A stretch of 64,000 nucleotides of DNA from Treponema sp. (GTDB lineage: Bacteria; Spirochaetota; Spirochaetia; Treponematales; Treponemataceae), in assembly GCA_024682655.1 (NCBI GenBank), contig JAIKYZ010000024.1, positions 1 through 64,000 of the forward strand, in the 5' to 3' direction. Shown piece by piece: positions 35,728-44,484 of this stretch (position 1 is its first letter; each line of letters begins with the position of its first letter). The notes under the pieces are model-generated. The model saw only the letters and a list, made by a program, of their open reading frames with translations, was not told the origin of the DNA and made no database searches. Position numbers and translations under genes: made by a program.

Positions 35728-35756
35728 TTTGACTTCTTCACACAAGAAGTCATTTT
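35728..35756 (+). terminator. Rho-independent terminator before tpiA
   Basis: GACTTCTT cacac AAGAAGTC followed by ATTTTT. It closes the lipoprotein gene. A TATAAT (35759-35764) immediately after may serve as -10 for tpiA. Confidence 0.75.
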
Positions 35757-35795
35757 TATTATAATTTAATTATTGAAATTTTTAAGGAGTCTTAA

Positions 35796-36545
35796 ATGGC
35801 ACGTACACATTATATCGCTGGAAACTGGAAAATGAACACAAGTAAGGCAGAAGCTGTTGCTTTGGCTAAAGACTTGGTAGAACAGTTAAAAGGTAAAACA
35901 AACAAATACATGATTGGTGTTCCATTTGTATATCTTGATGCAGTTGCTCAGGTTGTAAAAGGTTCAAATATCATTCTTGCTGCTCAGGATTGTGCTGCAA
36001 CAGATAACGGAGCTCACACAGGTGAAGTTTCTACTACAATGTTAAAAGACATTGGTTGTCAGTGTGTAATTCTTGGACACTCAGAAAGACGTCACGAAAT
36101 TGGTGAATCTGATGAATTAATCAACAAAAAAGTTCGCAAGGCTTTAAACGATGGTCTTGAAGTTGATCTTTGTATTGGTGAACTTTTAGCAGAACGCGAA
36201 GCAGGAGAAGCAGAACAGGTTTGTGCTTTCCAGCTTTCTGCAGGTTTGGCAGGGGTTACTGCTGAACAGATGAAAAAGGTAACAATTGCTTACGAACCAG
36301 TTTGGGCTATTGGTACAGGTAAAACTGCTACTCCAGAAGATGCTCAGGCAATTCATAAATTTATCCGTGGATATATTGCAAAACTTTACAATCAGAAAGT
36401 TGCAGACGAAGTTATTATCCAGTACGGTGGATCTATGAAAGCTTCTAACGCTCCAGAACTTTTGGCTCAGCCAGATATCGACGGTGGTTTGATTGGTGGA
36501 GCAAGTCTTAAAGCTGAAACATTTGTACCAATCTGTGTACTTTAA
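35796..36545 (+). CDS. tpiA: Triose-phosphate isomerase
   Basis: 249 residues, family length. It interconverts dihydroxyacetone phosphate and glyceraldehyde-3-phosphate. Catalytic Lys12 in AGNWKMN, His in ILGHSERR, Glu in AYEPVWAIGTGKTA, and the phosphate-gripping GGSMKA and GGLIGGASL loops are all present. AAGGAG precedes the ATG. The gene ends FVPICVL-stop, and that tail is reiterated downstream by a repeat. Followed by secG with its own promoter, an arrangement seen in many bacteria (tpi-secG). Confidence 0.98.
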   Translation: MARTHYIAGNWKMNTSKAEAVALAKDLVEQLKGKTNKYMIGVPFVYLDAVAQVVKGSNIILAAQDCAATDNGAHTGEVSTTMLKDIGCQCVILGHSERRHEIGESDELINKKVRKALNDGLEVDLCIGELLAEREAGEAEQVCAFQLSAGLAGVTAEQMKKVTIAYEPVWAIGTGKTATPEDAQAIHKFIRGYIAKLYNQKVADEVIIQYGGSMKASNAPELLAQPDIDGGLIGGASLKAETFVPICVL

Positions 36546-36767
36546 TTTACAATTGATAGACCCTTTTGCGGGGGCAAAAGGGCAGACGTCGTGATTGCTC
36601 ACCAGTTCGCAATCTTAGGGCAAATCGCCGCCTGTGTTCCAATCTGTGTATTATAATTTACAATTGATTGACCCCTTTGCGGGGGCAAAAGGGCAGGCGT
36701 CGTGATTGCTCACCAGTTCGCAATCCTGGGGTAGATCGCCGCCTGTGTACTTTAATTTACAATTACC
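36525..36767 (+). repeat. ~111-bp tandem element reiterating the tpiA 3' end
   Basis: The tpiA tail V-P-I-C-V-L-stop (36525) recurs at 36636 as gtt cca atc tgt gta tta taa, the same peptide with three synonymous changes, and again in short form (C-V-L-stop) near 36742. Between copies lie a CCCTTTTGC gggg GCAAAAGGG hairpin and a stem-loop with GATTGC/GCAATC inside CAGGCG/CGCCTG, carrying TAGGGCAAATC in its 3' arm. The same TAGGGCAAATC occupies the same place in the gap repeat. This fills the 344-bp gap to secG together with a weak terminator and the secG promoter. Confidence 0.88.
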
Positions 36768-36803
36768 TAAAAGGCTGTCTTTTTATTAAGATGGCCTTTA
36801 ATT
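36768..36803 (+). terminator. Probable tpiA terminator displaced by the repeat
   Basis: AAAGGC tgtctttttattaagatg GCCTTT with T-rich sequence after it. The loop is long, so it is weak. Confidence 0.5.
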
Positions 36804-36818
36804 CTTTTAAATGGCTAA

Positions 36819-36847
36819 TTGACGAAAGGCTGTATTTCCAATAAAAT
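36819..36847 (+). promoter_or_regulatory. Promoter of secG
   Basis: TTGACG (36819-36824), 17-bp spacer, TAAAAT (36842-36847), placing the transcript start about 36 bp before secG. Confidence 0.7.
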
Positions 36848-36889
36848 ATTAAAACATTTAAATTGAATATTAAAAATTGGGGTAAATAG

Positions 36890-37264
36890 ATGAGCGCAAT
36901 TGGTATTGTTCTTTTAGTATTTTTTATCATTGTTTGTGTTTTATTAGTTCTTTTAGTTGCAATTCAAGATGATGGCGAAAACGGAATGGGTGGACTTTTA
37001 GGTGGTCGTGGAACTGCTGCATTTGGTTCACATTCTGCAAGTGTTCTTACTAAGACAACATTTGTTTTGGTAATTCTTTTCTTTGTTCTTGCCTTAGGTT
37101 TAGCTTTGGTAAACAAAAAAGGTAAAGTTGCTGAAGATATCGCTGATCCTACAAGTGTTGAAGCAGAAGCTGAAGAAGAAAAATCAACAGAATGGTGGTC
37201 AGAAGCTGAAACTACAGAAGAATCTTTAGAAGCTGCTCCAGTAGCTGAAGAAAGTGCTGAGTAA
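36890..37264 (+). CDS. secG: Preprotein translocase subunit SecG
   Basis: 124 residues. Two membrane helices (~4-25 and ~55-75) frame the conserved SecG loop DDGENGMGGLLGGRGTAAFGSHSASVLTKTT. The C-terminus is an acidic Glu/Ala tail of ~40 residues, longer than in E. coli. It assists SecYE-mediated export in the inner membrane. Monocistronic with its own promoter and terminator. Confidence 0.95.
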   Translation: MSAIGIVLLVFFIIVCVLLVLLVAIQDDGENGMGGLLGGRGTAAFGSHSASVLTKTTFVLVILFFVLALGLALVNKKGKVAEDIADPTSVEAEAEEEKSTEWWSEAETTEESLEAAPVAEESAE

Positions 37265-37291
37265 TTAATAGATATTTTTATATTATCTGCA

Positions 37292-37321
37292 AACCGGAGG
37301 CTTGGACTTCCGGTTTTTTTG
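37292..37321 (+). terminator. Rho-independent terminator of secG
   Basis: AACCGGAgg cttgg acTTCCGGTT followed by seven T. Confidence 0.9.
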
Positions 37322-37358
37322 TTTAACATAAAATTATGAAATCAAATTCAAAAGTCAA

Positions 37359-37387
37359 TTGAATTTTATAACAAATGGGAATATATT
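37359..37387 (+). promoter_or_regulatory. Promoter of the EIIA/V-ATPase operon
   Basis: TTGAAT (37359-37364), 17-bp spacer, TATATT (37382-37387). It is the only good promoter before the eleven closely spaced genes that follow. Confidence 0.6.
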
Positions 37388-37417
37388 GGTTGCAAATTAA
37401 TTTTAGAGAGGTGGATT

Positions 37418-37882
37418 ATGCTTAGCGATTATATTACTTCAGATAAAATCAAAATTAATTTAGAAAGTTGCGAAAGAGATGAATGTCTTGCAGAATTACT
37501 GGAAGTTATGATTCAGCAGAGACCAGAAATCAATAGAAAAGAAGCTCTTCAGGCTTTAATCGACCGCGAAGATAAAAAATCAACAGCTATTTGCCCGGGA
37601 ATTGCGGTTCCTCATGCTATCTGCAGATCAATTAAAAAATCCTGCCTTGTTATTGGTGTTTCAAAAAATAAAATAGATTTTGGATCAACTCAAAGTGACC
37701 CCGAAGTTATGAATGTTAAAATCATTTTTGAAATCCTTTTTGAAGAAAATGATGCTGAAACTCACTTAAAAATGTTAAAAGATATAGTCCAACTCATTCA
37801 AAGCCCTAATTTTGAAAAAAATGTTATAGAGGCTCAATCTGCGGCTCAGGTTTTTGACATAATAATTAAGTCTGAAATATAA
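37418..37882 (+). CDS. PTS EIIA domain protein (fructose/nitrogen-type)
   Basis: 154 residues, a stand-alone PTS EIIA type-2 domain. The phosphorylatable histidine lies in ICPGIAVPHA. The remainder follows the family: ALIDREDKKST, KNKIDFGS, IFEILFEEND, HLKMLKDIVQLI. PtsN-like regulators of this kind sense PTS phosphorylation rather than carry sugar. It stands first in the V-ATPase operon, 24 bp before the next gene, with GAGAGG as ribosome site, which suggests that ATPase expression or activity is tied to carbon or nitrogen status. No sugar permease is nearby. Confidence 0.85.
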   Translation: MLSDYITSDKIKINLESCERDECLAELLEVMIQQRPEINRKEALQALIDREDKKSTAICPGIAVPHAICRSIKKSCLVIGVSKNKIDFGSTQSDPEVMNVKIIFEILFEENDAETHLKMLKDIVQLIQSPNFEKNVIEAQSAAQVFDIIIKSEI

Positions 37883-37906
37883 TTAAAAATGTTGGAGTAG
37901 TGTAAA

Positions 37907-38227
37907 ATGAATGAGAATAATCCCGAAAGCGATATAATTAATCATCTTTTGGAAGTTGAAAAAAATGCTTCTATCTTAATTGATGACGCTTTAAAAGAAG
38001 CAGAAAGAAATAAAGCAAAGGCTCTTTCTGAATTTAATAAAATCTACAAAGAAAAATTCGATAAAGAGATAAATGAAAAATCTCAATATTATGAAAATTT
38101 AATTCAGGAAACAAAAGATAATCATCAGAAAGAACTGAACCAATATAAAGAAATTCTTTCTTCAAAAAGTTTAAACATAGCGGCTTTTAATAAAGAAGTT
38201 GAATCTTTACTCTTTTCAAAAAATTAA
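37907..38227 (+). CDS. V-type ATPase subunit G/H-like coiled coil
   Basis: 106 residues, nearly all a charged alpha-helical coiled coil (LLEVEKNASILIDDALKEAERNKAKALSEF), with the ~100-residue length and position of NtpF/AhaH peripheral-stalk subunits. With subunit E it forms the stator of the V/A-ATPase. Sequence conservation in this family is low, so the assignment leans on length, coiled coil and operon position. Confidence 0.75.
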   Translation: MNENNPESDIINHLLEVEKNASILIDDALKEAERNKAKALSEFNKIYKEKFDKEINEKSQYYENLIQETKDNHQKELNQYKEILSSKSLNIAAFNKEVESLLFSKN

Positions 38228-38247
38228 AAAATGGAGATGGGTAAAGG

Positions 38248-39270
38248 ATGGATAAAACTGCAAGTCAGGCCTTTGTTTATGCAAAAGCCAGTGGAATTTT
38301 AGGAAAATCATTTATAAACGATAAGGTCTCTAATCTATTTGAAGTAAAATCTTTAAGTGAACTCTGGACGCTTTTATTTAAAAGTCAGGTTCCAGTCCTT
38401 CCAGAAAAACTCCTTGCAGATCAAATTGAAAAAGAAGCTTTTAAGAGATTTATAAATCAATATATAAATTTTATTTCTTCTTACGATTCATTAAAAGGAA
38501 GTCAGGAGATTCTTTTACAAGTTCTTTACATTTACGAGTCGGAAAATCTAAAAGAAATTACAGATTCCCTTTGTGCTAACGAAATTGAAATGCCTTCTAT
38601 TATTGATTTGGGAATATACAATCGCTTAAATTATTCTGCCTGGCCTGATATTAAAGCCATTACAGAAAAATCTCCTTACAAGTGGTGTAATTCTCTGCCA
38701 GATATTCACGAAAAACAAAAAATTGAATATAAGATTGACCTTCAGACCCTTGCCGATTTATGGTCTGCTCTTGAAAAAACAAAAGGGGAAGATAGAAAAG
38801 CTCTTTTTGAACTTTATGAAAATGAATATATAATTAAAAATATAGTATGGGCCTTAAGATTGAAAATCTTTTATAAAATGAGAAACGAAGAGATTTTAAA
38901 AAATCTTATTTACGTAAAAGAAGCAGGAAATCCGGAAGACCCTTTACTTGCTCCAGTTCTTAAAATTTTAAATAAAGAAGTGGATTCTTACCAGGATTGG
39001 GAAGACTGGAAATATTCAGATTTAATTAATCCTCATATTAGCGGGGAAGTATGGGCAATAGATCCAAATTGGATAGAAAAATCTAACCGCGTTAAAATGA
39101 ATAAAATGGCCCTGAGGATATTTCATCAAAATAATATGTCTACGGCTTCTTTAATTGCATGGTTTAAAATTAAAAGTTTTGAACTTTCCTGCATTAGAAC
39201 TGCGGTAGAAAGTTTTAGATTGGGAATTAATTCAAGCCAGGCCTTGGATTTACTTGGAATTAATAAATAA
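38248..39270 (+). CDS. V-type ATPase subunit C
   Basis: 340 residues, the usual size of the A/V-type C (d-like) subunit that links the central stalk to the membrane ring. Helical throughout, with the family-typical C-terminal LIAWFKIKSFELSCIRTAVESFRLGI and an N-terminal YAKASGILGKSFI. Twenty base pairs after the G-like gene, 29 bp before subunit I. Cytoplasmic. Confidence 0.85.
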   Translation: MDKTASQAFVYAKASGILGKSFINDKVSNLFEVKSLSELWTLLFKSQVPVLPEKLLADQIEKEAFKRFINQYINFISSYDSLKGSQEILLQVLYIYESENLKEITDSLCANEIEMPSIIDLGIYNRLNYSAWPDIKAITEKSPYKWCNSLPDIHEKQKIEYKIDLQTLADLWSALEKTKGEDRKALFELYENEYIIKNIVWALRLKIFYKMRNEEILKNLIYVKEAGNPEDPLLAPVLKILNKEVDSYQDWEDWKYSDLINPHISGEVWAIDPNWIEKSNRVKMNKMALRIFHQNNMSTASLIAWFKIKSFELSCIRTAVESFRLGINSSQALDLLGINK

Positions 39271-39299
39271 AAAATTAAAAAATTGAGAGGTAAGGAATT

Positions 39300-41300
39300 A
39301 TGGCAAAAACAGCTCCTATGAGATTACTTGAACTTATGGTTCTAAAAGAAGATATTTCTTCTGTAATCGAATTTATTGGAAAAAAAGAGTCTTTCCAGTT
39401 CTATACCAAAAAGAAAATTGAAAAAAAAGAAGACGATCAGGAAGCTCAATTTACCCTTGATGTTGACCGTCATCTTTACGACGAAATCAAAAATATAGCA
39501 ATTGATTTGAATATATCAAGTGATTCTATAGATATTACTTCTGCTCGTTCTCCATCCGAAGATGACAGGACTAAACTTACTCAAATCCTTGCCGCTTATA
39601 ATGACTTGGAAAACAACCTTGAAAACGCCAGGGAAGCTGCCGAAAAAGTTTCATCTGCTGTAAAAGAAGCAAATGCTTTTTCAAACCTTAAAGTTTCTTA
39701 TTCAGAATTAGATCACCTTTCTTTCTTATCTTTAAAAATTGGTCGTATTCCTGCAGAAAATTATGACCAGTTAAAAGAAAATCTAGAAGACGATGCTGTT
39801 CTTGTTCCTCTTGGTGATGATAAAAGTCATGTTTTGCTTGCTTCTTCTAAAAAAGGTCGTTTTGCCCTTGAATCAATTTTAAAAGAATATGGTTTTGTTG
39901 AACTTGAAATCCCAAAAGATTTTATGGGAGTTCCAGAAGATGTTCTTGATGGATTAAAAAGAGAAGAACGTCAGTCTTTAGATTTAATTAAAGAACTTGA
40001 ACATCAAAAGAAAAACTTTAAAGAAACTAACGAAAATGAAATCTTAAGACTTCTTGCTTCTTTAACAATCGCTGTTCAAATAGAAGATATTAAAAATAAT
40101 CTGCAGTCAACAGAGTTAGTTTATAGAATTACCGGCTGGATTCCAAAATCAGAAACCGATTCTTACATGAAAGAATTAGACGAAATTACAGAAGGTAGAA
40201 TTGCCATCCGTGAATTTGAACCTTACGAAGTTCCTGCTGTTATGTCTGGAAAAGAACAGGTTCCTGTAAAAATGAACCACGGAAAAGTAATTAAAAGTTT
40301 TGAGCGAATGATTTTTAGTTACGGTGCCCCTTTGTACGGTACAATTGATCCAACTCCATTTGTAGCAATTTTCTTTACCATTCTTTTTGGTTTTATGTTT
40401 GGAGATTTGGGCCAGGGACTTGTATTCCTTTTGGTGGGTTTTTTAATGGCTGCCAAAATAATTAAGTTTGGTGGCTGGGAAAAATTCGGCCCTGTATTTA
40501 TTGCAATTGGTATAACTTCTTCAATTATGGGTCTTTTAACCGGAGAATTTTTTAGTAACGAAACTTTACTTGAACCTTTTTCTTACTGGATTACCGGTTT
40601 ATTTGGAAATGCCCATGCTCCAATCTTAAAACTTATGCCTTCCCAGGATCCTAATTCCATTAAGGTTATGTTTGCAGTTTTTGGAGTTGCCGTTGGAATT
40701 GGTTTTATTATTAATTCAATTGGTTTACTTTTGAATTTTATAAACAATTTAATCTTAAAACGCTGGGGCGAAGCCTTCTTTGGAAAAAATGGAATGGCCG
40801 GCTTTGTTTTCTACTGGTATGTAGTGGCAACCGTTATAAGAGTAGTTGTTTTTAAACATCAGATTGCAATTTACGACTGGGTAATAATTGGACTTTCCCT
40901 TTTCCTTGCTTCTTTTGCAGAACCTTTTGAAAGAGCTTTAGCCCATGAAAAACCATTATTAAAGGATGGAGTTTTAGCTTACTTAATTGGCGGAGTAGTA
41001 GAAGTGATCGAAGTTCTTTCTGGTTATTTATCTAACACTGTAAGTTTTATTCGTGTTGGCGCCTTTGCCCTTTCTCATGCCGTTCTTGATTATATGATTA
41101 TGATTTTAACAAATCTTTGCGGTGGACCGGCAAGTGTGGGTGGAATCTTCGTTTTGATTTTTGGAAATGTAATTGTTGTAGTTCTTGAAGGTATGATTGT
41201 TGCCATTCAGGTAATTCGATTGCAGTATTATGAATTCTTTAGCAAATTCTTCCACGAAACTGGAAAAGAATTCAAACCATTTAAATTTGAACTTAAATAG
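39300..41300 (+). CDS. V-type ATPase subunit I (a-type, ion channel stator)
   Basis: 666 residues. The cytoplasmic N-terminal half (1-~350) has a coiled coil. The membrane half has about seven to eight helices (from FVAIFFTILFGFMFGDLGQGL). The channel arginine lies in NTVSFIRVGAFALSHA, equivalent to the conserved S-x-I/L-R-V motif that works against the rotor glutamate. Part of the V0 ion path, next to subunit K as expected. Confidence 0.95.
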   Translation: MAKTAPMRLLELMVLKEDISSVIEFIGKKESFQFYTKKKIEKKEDDQEAQFTLDVDRHLYDEIKNIAIDLNISSDSIDITSARSPSEDDRTKLTQILAAYNDLENNLENAREAAEKVSSAVKEANAFSNLKVSYSELDHLSFLSLKIGRIPAENYDQLKENLEDDAVLVPLGDDKSHVLLASSKKGRFALESILKEYGFVELEIPKDFMGVPEDVLDGLKREERQSLDLIKELEHQKKNFKETNENEILRLLASLTIAVQIEDIKNNLQSTELVYRITGWIPKSETDSYMKELDEITEGRIAIREFEPYEVPAVMSGKEQVPVKMNHGKVIKSFERMIFSYGAPLYGTIDPTPFVAIFFTILFGFMFGDLGQGLVFLLVGFLMAAKIIKFGGWEKFGPVFIAIGITSSIMGLLTGEFFSNETLLEPFSYWITGLFGNAHAPILKLMPSQDPNSIKVMFAVFGVAVGIGFIINSIGLLLNFINNLILKRWGEAFFGKNGMAGFVFYWYVVATVIRVVVFKHQIAIYDWVIIGLSLFLASFAEPFERALAHEKPLLKDGVLAYLIGGVVEVIEVLSGYLSNTVSFIRVGAFALSHAVLDYMIMILTNLCGGPASVGGIFVLIFGNVIVVVLEGMIVAIQVIRLQYYEFFSKFFHETGKEFKPFKFELK

Positions 41301-41339
41301 AGTTATATATATTTTTCTATATTTATAAGGAGTAAAAAT

Positions 41340-41657
41340 ATGAAAAAGAGACTTTTTGCTGTATTAGCTGTATTTGCTTTATTTGCAACTGCACTTTTTG
41401 CACAGGAAAGTGGAGAAGCAGAAGCTGCTAAAACTGTTACTGATCTTTCTGGAGCAATTAAATATATTGCTGCCGCATTAGCTGTAGGTTTAGCATGTAT
41501 TGCTGGTGGTTCTGCCGTTGGTAAAATTGGTTCTGCTGCTATGGGTGCAATGAGCGAAAATTCTGAACTTTCAGGTAAAGCTTTACCTTTCGTAGGTCTT
41601 GCCGAAGGTATTTGTCTTTGGGGAATGCTTGTTGCTGTATTGATTCTGATTATGTAG
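41340..41657 (+). CDS. V-type ATPase subunit K (c-ring proteolipid), with signal-peptide-like N-terminus
   Basis: 105 residues. The C-terminal ~70 form one proteolipid hairpin: helix with AGGSAVGKIGSAAMGA, polar loop, and helix with the ion-binding Glu89 in GLAEGICLWG. Before it stands MKKRLFAVLAVFALFATALFA-Q, which looks like a cleavable signal peptide, then an acidic linker. Only one hairpin is present, unlike the double hairpin of E. hirae NtpK. The Gln/Thr residues known to bind Na+ in that protein are not evident, so H+ versus Na+ is unresolved. GGAG ribosome site. Confidence 0.92.
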   Translation: MKKRLFAVLAVFALFATALFAQESGEAEAAKTVTDLSGAIKYIAAALAVGLACIAGGSAVGKIGSAAMGAMSENSELSGKALPFVGLAEGICLWGMLVAVLILIM

Positions 41658-41669
41658 AAAATTTAGGCA

Positions 41670-42002
41670 ATGAAGTTTTATATAATTGGATGCCGGGAAT
41701 TGGTCCTAGCCTTCAAATTAGTTGGGGTAGATGGAGTTGCCGCCGATAGCCGTGATGAAGTTCTAGAAGCTTTTAACAGGGTTACCGGGGCAGGTGGTTT
41801 TGCCGCCCTCCCAATAGAGCAGCTTCCTAATGTTTTAATTTTAACTCAAGATGCTGCTGCTCAAATTGAAGACGAAGAAATTGCCTGGCAAAAGACAGGA
41901 AAATTTCCTCTTATTGTTGAAATTCCAGGTTTGAATGGACCTGTAAAGGGTAAAAAATCTCTTTCAGATGCTATTCGCGAAGCCATTGGAGTTCAGATTT
42001 AA
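41670..42002 (+). CDS. V-type ATPase subunit F
   Basis: 110 residues with the Rossmann-like start MKFYIIGCRELVLAFKLVGVDG and the C-terminal FPLIVEIPG typical of subunit F, which binds the central stalk with subunit D. It begins 12 bp after subunit K. The ribosome site is poor (AAATTTAGGCA), consistent with coupling to the upstream gene. Confidence 0.9.
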   Translation: MKFYIIGCRELVLAFKLVGVDGVAADSRDEVLEAFNRVTGAGGFAALPIEQLPNVLILTQDAAAQIEDEEIAWQKTGKFPLIVEIPGLNGPVKGKKSLSDAIREAIGVQI

Positions 42003-42067
42003 TTATATCTTTTCTACCTTTTTCAATTTTTTGGAATTTGTGAAGAAAAGGTAAGGGTGTTTGTTAT

Positions 42068-42709
42068 ATGCAGGAATTACGTTCAACAGAAATTTTGGAT
42101 AAAGAAATTCTAGAAGATGCTCAAAAGAAAGTTCAGAAAATCTTAAAAAATTCTGAAGCTGAGTGTCGTTCTATTTTGTCTTCGGTGGATGATAAAGTTT
42201 CAAAAACAGTAAAAGAAAAGGAAGCCGCTTTGATTTCTAAATTAGAATCAATAAGAACTAATCTAAACGCTTCTTTACCACTTGAAAAAGAAAGGTTTCA
42301 GGTTTCTTTTGTTGAAAATTTAATCATCAGTAAGATTCAAGAATACTTAAAATCCTTAAGTCAGGAAAAACGTATCCAGCTTGTTTTAGAAAAAATTAAA
42401 AATAAAAAGGCTGATGCTTATCTTTCTTCTCTTTTAAAGGAAAAGACTTTTACAGCCTATGTTTATGGTTTTGATATTAAAAAAGTAGAAAAAGCCCTGG
42501 AAGAAATTCTGGGTAAAAATTTAAAGGCATCTTTGCCTACCGATTTTGGAAAATTAATTCTAGAAGATGAAATCCTTGATATAAATGAAGGAATCATCCT
42601 GGAATCTCAAGATAAAGAAGTAAGATTTAGAATGACTTTAATAGAAGTTGTTGAAGAACTTTTAAATAATAATAGGGCAGAGCTGGCAGAAACTCTGTTT
42701 ACAGCATAG
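42068..42709 (+). CDS. V-type ATPase subunit E
   Basis: 213 residues, an N-terminal charged coiled coil ([21 protein letters not shown]) followed by a globular C-terminal part ending [24 protein letters not shown], as in E subunits that pair with G-type helices in the peripheral stalk. AAGGTAAGG precedes the ATG. It ends 8 bp before subunit A. Confidence 0.88.
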   Translation: MQELRSTEILDKEILEDAQKKVQKILKNSEAECRSILSSVDDKVSKTVKEKEAALISKLESIRTNLNASLPLEKERFQVSFVENLIISKIQEYLKSLSQEKRIQLVLEKIKNKKADAYLSSLLKEKTFTAYVYGFDIKKVEKALEEILGKNLKASLPTDFGKLILEDEILDINEGIILESQDKEVRFRMTLIEVVEELLNNNRAELAETLFTA

Positions 42710-42717
42710 AGGTAATT

Positions 42718-44481
42718 ATGATTGAAGGAAAAATAACTAGAATATCAGGCCCTATTGTATATGCTCAGGGGCTGGATGCCTGTGGTCTTTATGATGTAGT
42801 AAACGTTGGTAAGAGCAAATTAATTGGCGAAATTATCCGTCAAAACAAGGGCAATTCAACCATTCAGGTTTACGAGGAAGATACTGGAATGTACATTGGT
42901 GAAAAAGTTGAATGTACAGAATTACCTCTTTCTTTACGTTTGGGTCCTGGCCTTGTTGGTAACATTTATGATGGTATTCAAAGACCTCTTAAAAGAATGT
43001 ATGAAAATTCCGGTTCATTTTTACTGCCAGGAGAAAGAACTGAACCTTTAGATTCAAAAAAAGTCTGGCATTTTGAAGCAGCTGATGGAATAAAAGAAGG
43101 TTGTAAAATAAAAGCCGGTTGTCTTTTGGGAAGTGTAAAAGAAACTGAATCTATTACTCAGAAGATTATGCTCCCCACAAATCTTCGTGGTAAAATCTTA
43201 AAATCTTTTAAGGGAAGCGGCGATTACACAGTTGATGATGTAATTGGTCTTACAGACTTAGATGAAGAAATCAGACTTGCTCACTACTGGCCGGTTCGCA
43301 AACCTCGACCTTACGAAAAAAAACTTGGCGTTACAGAACCTTTAGTTACAGGTCAGAGAGTAATTGATGTTTTCTTCCCACTTTCAAAAGGTGGTACTGC
43401 GGCAATTCCAGGCGGATTTGGAACTGGAAAAACCATGACCCAGCATGCTATTGCAAAATGGTGCGATGCCGATTTAATTGTTTACATTGGTTGTGGTGAA
43501 CGTGGAAACGAAATGACAGAAGTTCTTTCTGAATTCCCAGAGTTGATTGACCCTCGTACAGGGCGTTCAATCATGGAAAGAACAATTCTTATTGCAAATA
43601 CTTCAAATATGCCGGTTGCAGCCCGTGAAGTTTCTCTTTATTCGGGAATTACTCTGGCAGAATATTTTAGAGATATGGGAATGCATGTTGCAATTATGGC
43701 AGATTCAACTTCCCGCTGGGCAGAAGCTCTCCGTGAACTTTCTGGTCGTATGGAAGAAATGCCTGCGGAAGAAGGATTCCCTGCCTACCTGCCAACAAGA
43801 CTGGCTTCTTTTTACGAAAGGGCCGGAAGAATTATTTCTTTGGAAGGACAGGAAGGTTCTGTTTCTGTAATTGGAGCAGTTTCTCCTCCAGGTGGCGACT
43901 TTTCTGAGCCTGTTACCCAGCACACAAAAAGATTTATCCGTTGTTTCTGGGCTTTGGACCGGGAATTGGCAAACGCCCGCCATTATCCTGCAATTGGCTG
44001 GATAGATTCTTATTCAGAATATGCAGATGAAGTTAGAGACTGGTGGGAATTACATAATCCCCTTTGGGCAAGTTTAAGACAGGAATCTCTGGATCTTCTA
44101 AAAGAGGAAAATAAATTACAGCAGATTGTAAGACTTATTGGACCAGATGCACTTCCAGATTCCCAGCGTTTAATTCTAAAGGTAGCCGATATGATTAAAA
44201 ATGGTTTCCTTCAGCAAAATGCTTTTGATGATATTGATAAATATTGTTCAACAGATAAACAGATTGCAATTCTGGATTTGATTTTGGAATATTATAAAAG
44301 AGCTGCGGCCTGTATAAAAAAAGGTGCTCTTTTACAAAATCTTGTAAGTCTTCCTGTTTGTGATGAAATTGTCCGTATTAAAATGGTCTACAAAAATGAA
44401 GAAATTGATAAAATCAATGAAATTCGCCAGAGATTAGACAGTCAGATTGGCGAAATCGAAAGAGTTTATTCGGTGGAGTAA
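42718..44481 (+). CDS. atpA: V-type ATPase catalytic subunit A
   Basis: 587 residues, catalytic ATPase subunit. The P-loop reads GGFGTGKT (~residues 233-240) in [20 protein letters not shown]; Walker B is in [19 protein letters not shown]. The A-type non-homologous insertion (~100-190) is present. Hydrolyses ATP in the V1 head with subunit B. Note: the gene symbol follows spirochaete use for V-ATPase and is not the F-type alpha subunit. Confidence 0.98.
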   Translation: MIEGKITRISGPIVYAQGLDACGLYDVVNVGKSKLIGEIIRQNKGNSTIQVYEEDTGMYIGEKVECTELPLSLRLGPGLVGNIYDGIQRPLKRMYENSGSFLLPGERTEPLDSKKVWHFEAADGIKEGCKIKAGCLLGSVKETESITQKIMLPTNLRGKILKSFKGSGDYTVDDVIGLTDLDEEIRLAHYWPVRKPRPYEKKLGVTEPLVTGQRVIDVFFPLSKGGTAAIPGGFGTGKTMTQHAIAKWCDADLIVYIGCGERGNEMTEVLSEFPELIDPRTGRSIMERTILIANTSNMPVAAREVSLYSGITLAEYFRDMGMHVAIMADSTSRWAEALRELSGRMEEMPAEEGFPAYLPTRLASFYERAGRIISLEGQEGSVSVIGAVSPPGGDFSEPVTQHTKRFIRCFWALDRELANARHYPAIGWIDSYSEYADEVRDWWELHNPLWASLRQESLDLLKEENKLQQIVRLIGPDALPDSQRLILKVADMIKNGFLQQNAFDDIDKYCSTDKQIAILDLILEYYKRAAACIKKGALLQNLVSLPVCDEIVRIKMVYKNEEIDKINEIRQRLDSQIGEIERVYSVE

Positions 44482-44484
44482 ATT

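Noticed and set aside
36186-36602. 138-aa minus-strand ORF over the end of tpiA
   Set aside because: Antisense shadow of tpiA, Cys/Ser/Phe-rich translation, no start signals.
43705-43983. Minus-strand ORF in V-ATPase subunit A
   Set aside because: Shadow of atpA; no promoter, ribosome site or family likeness.
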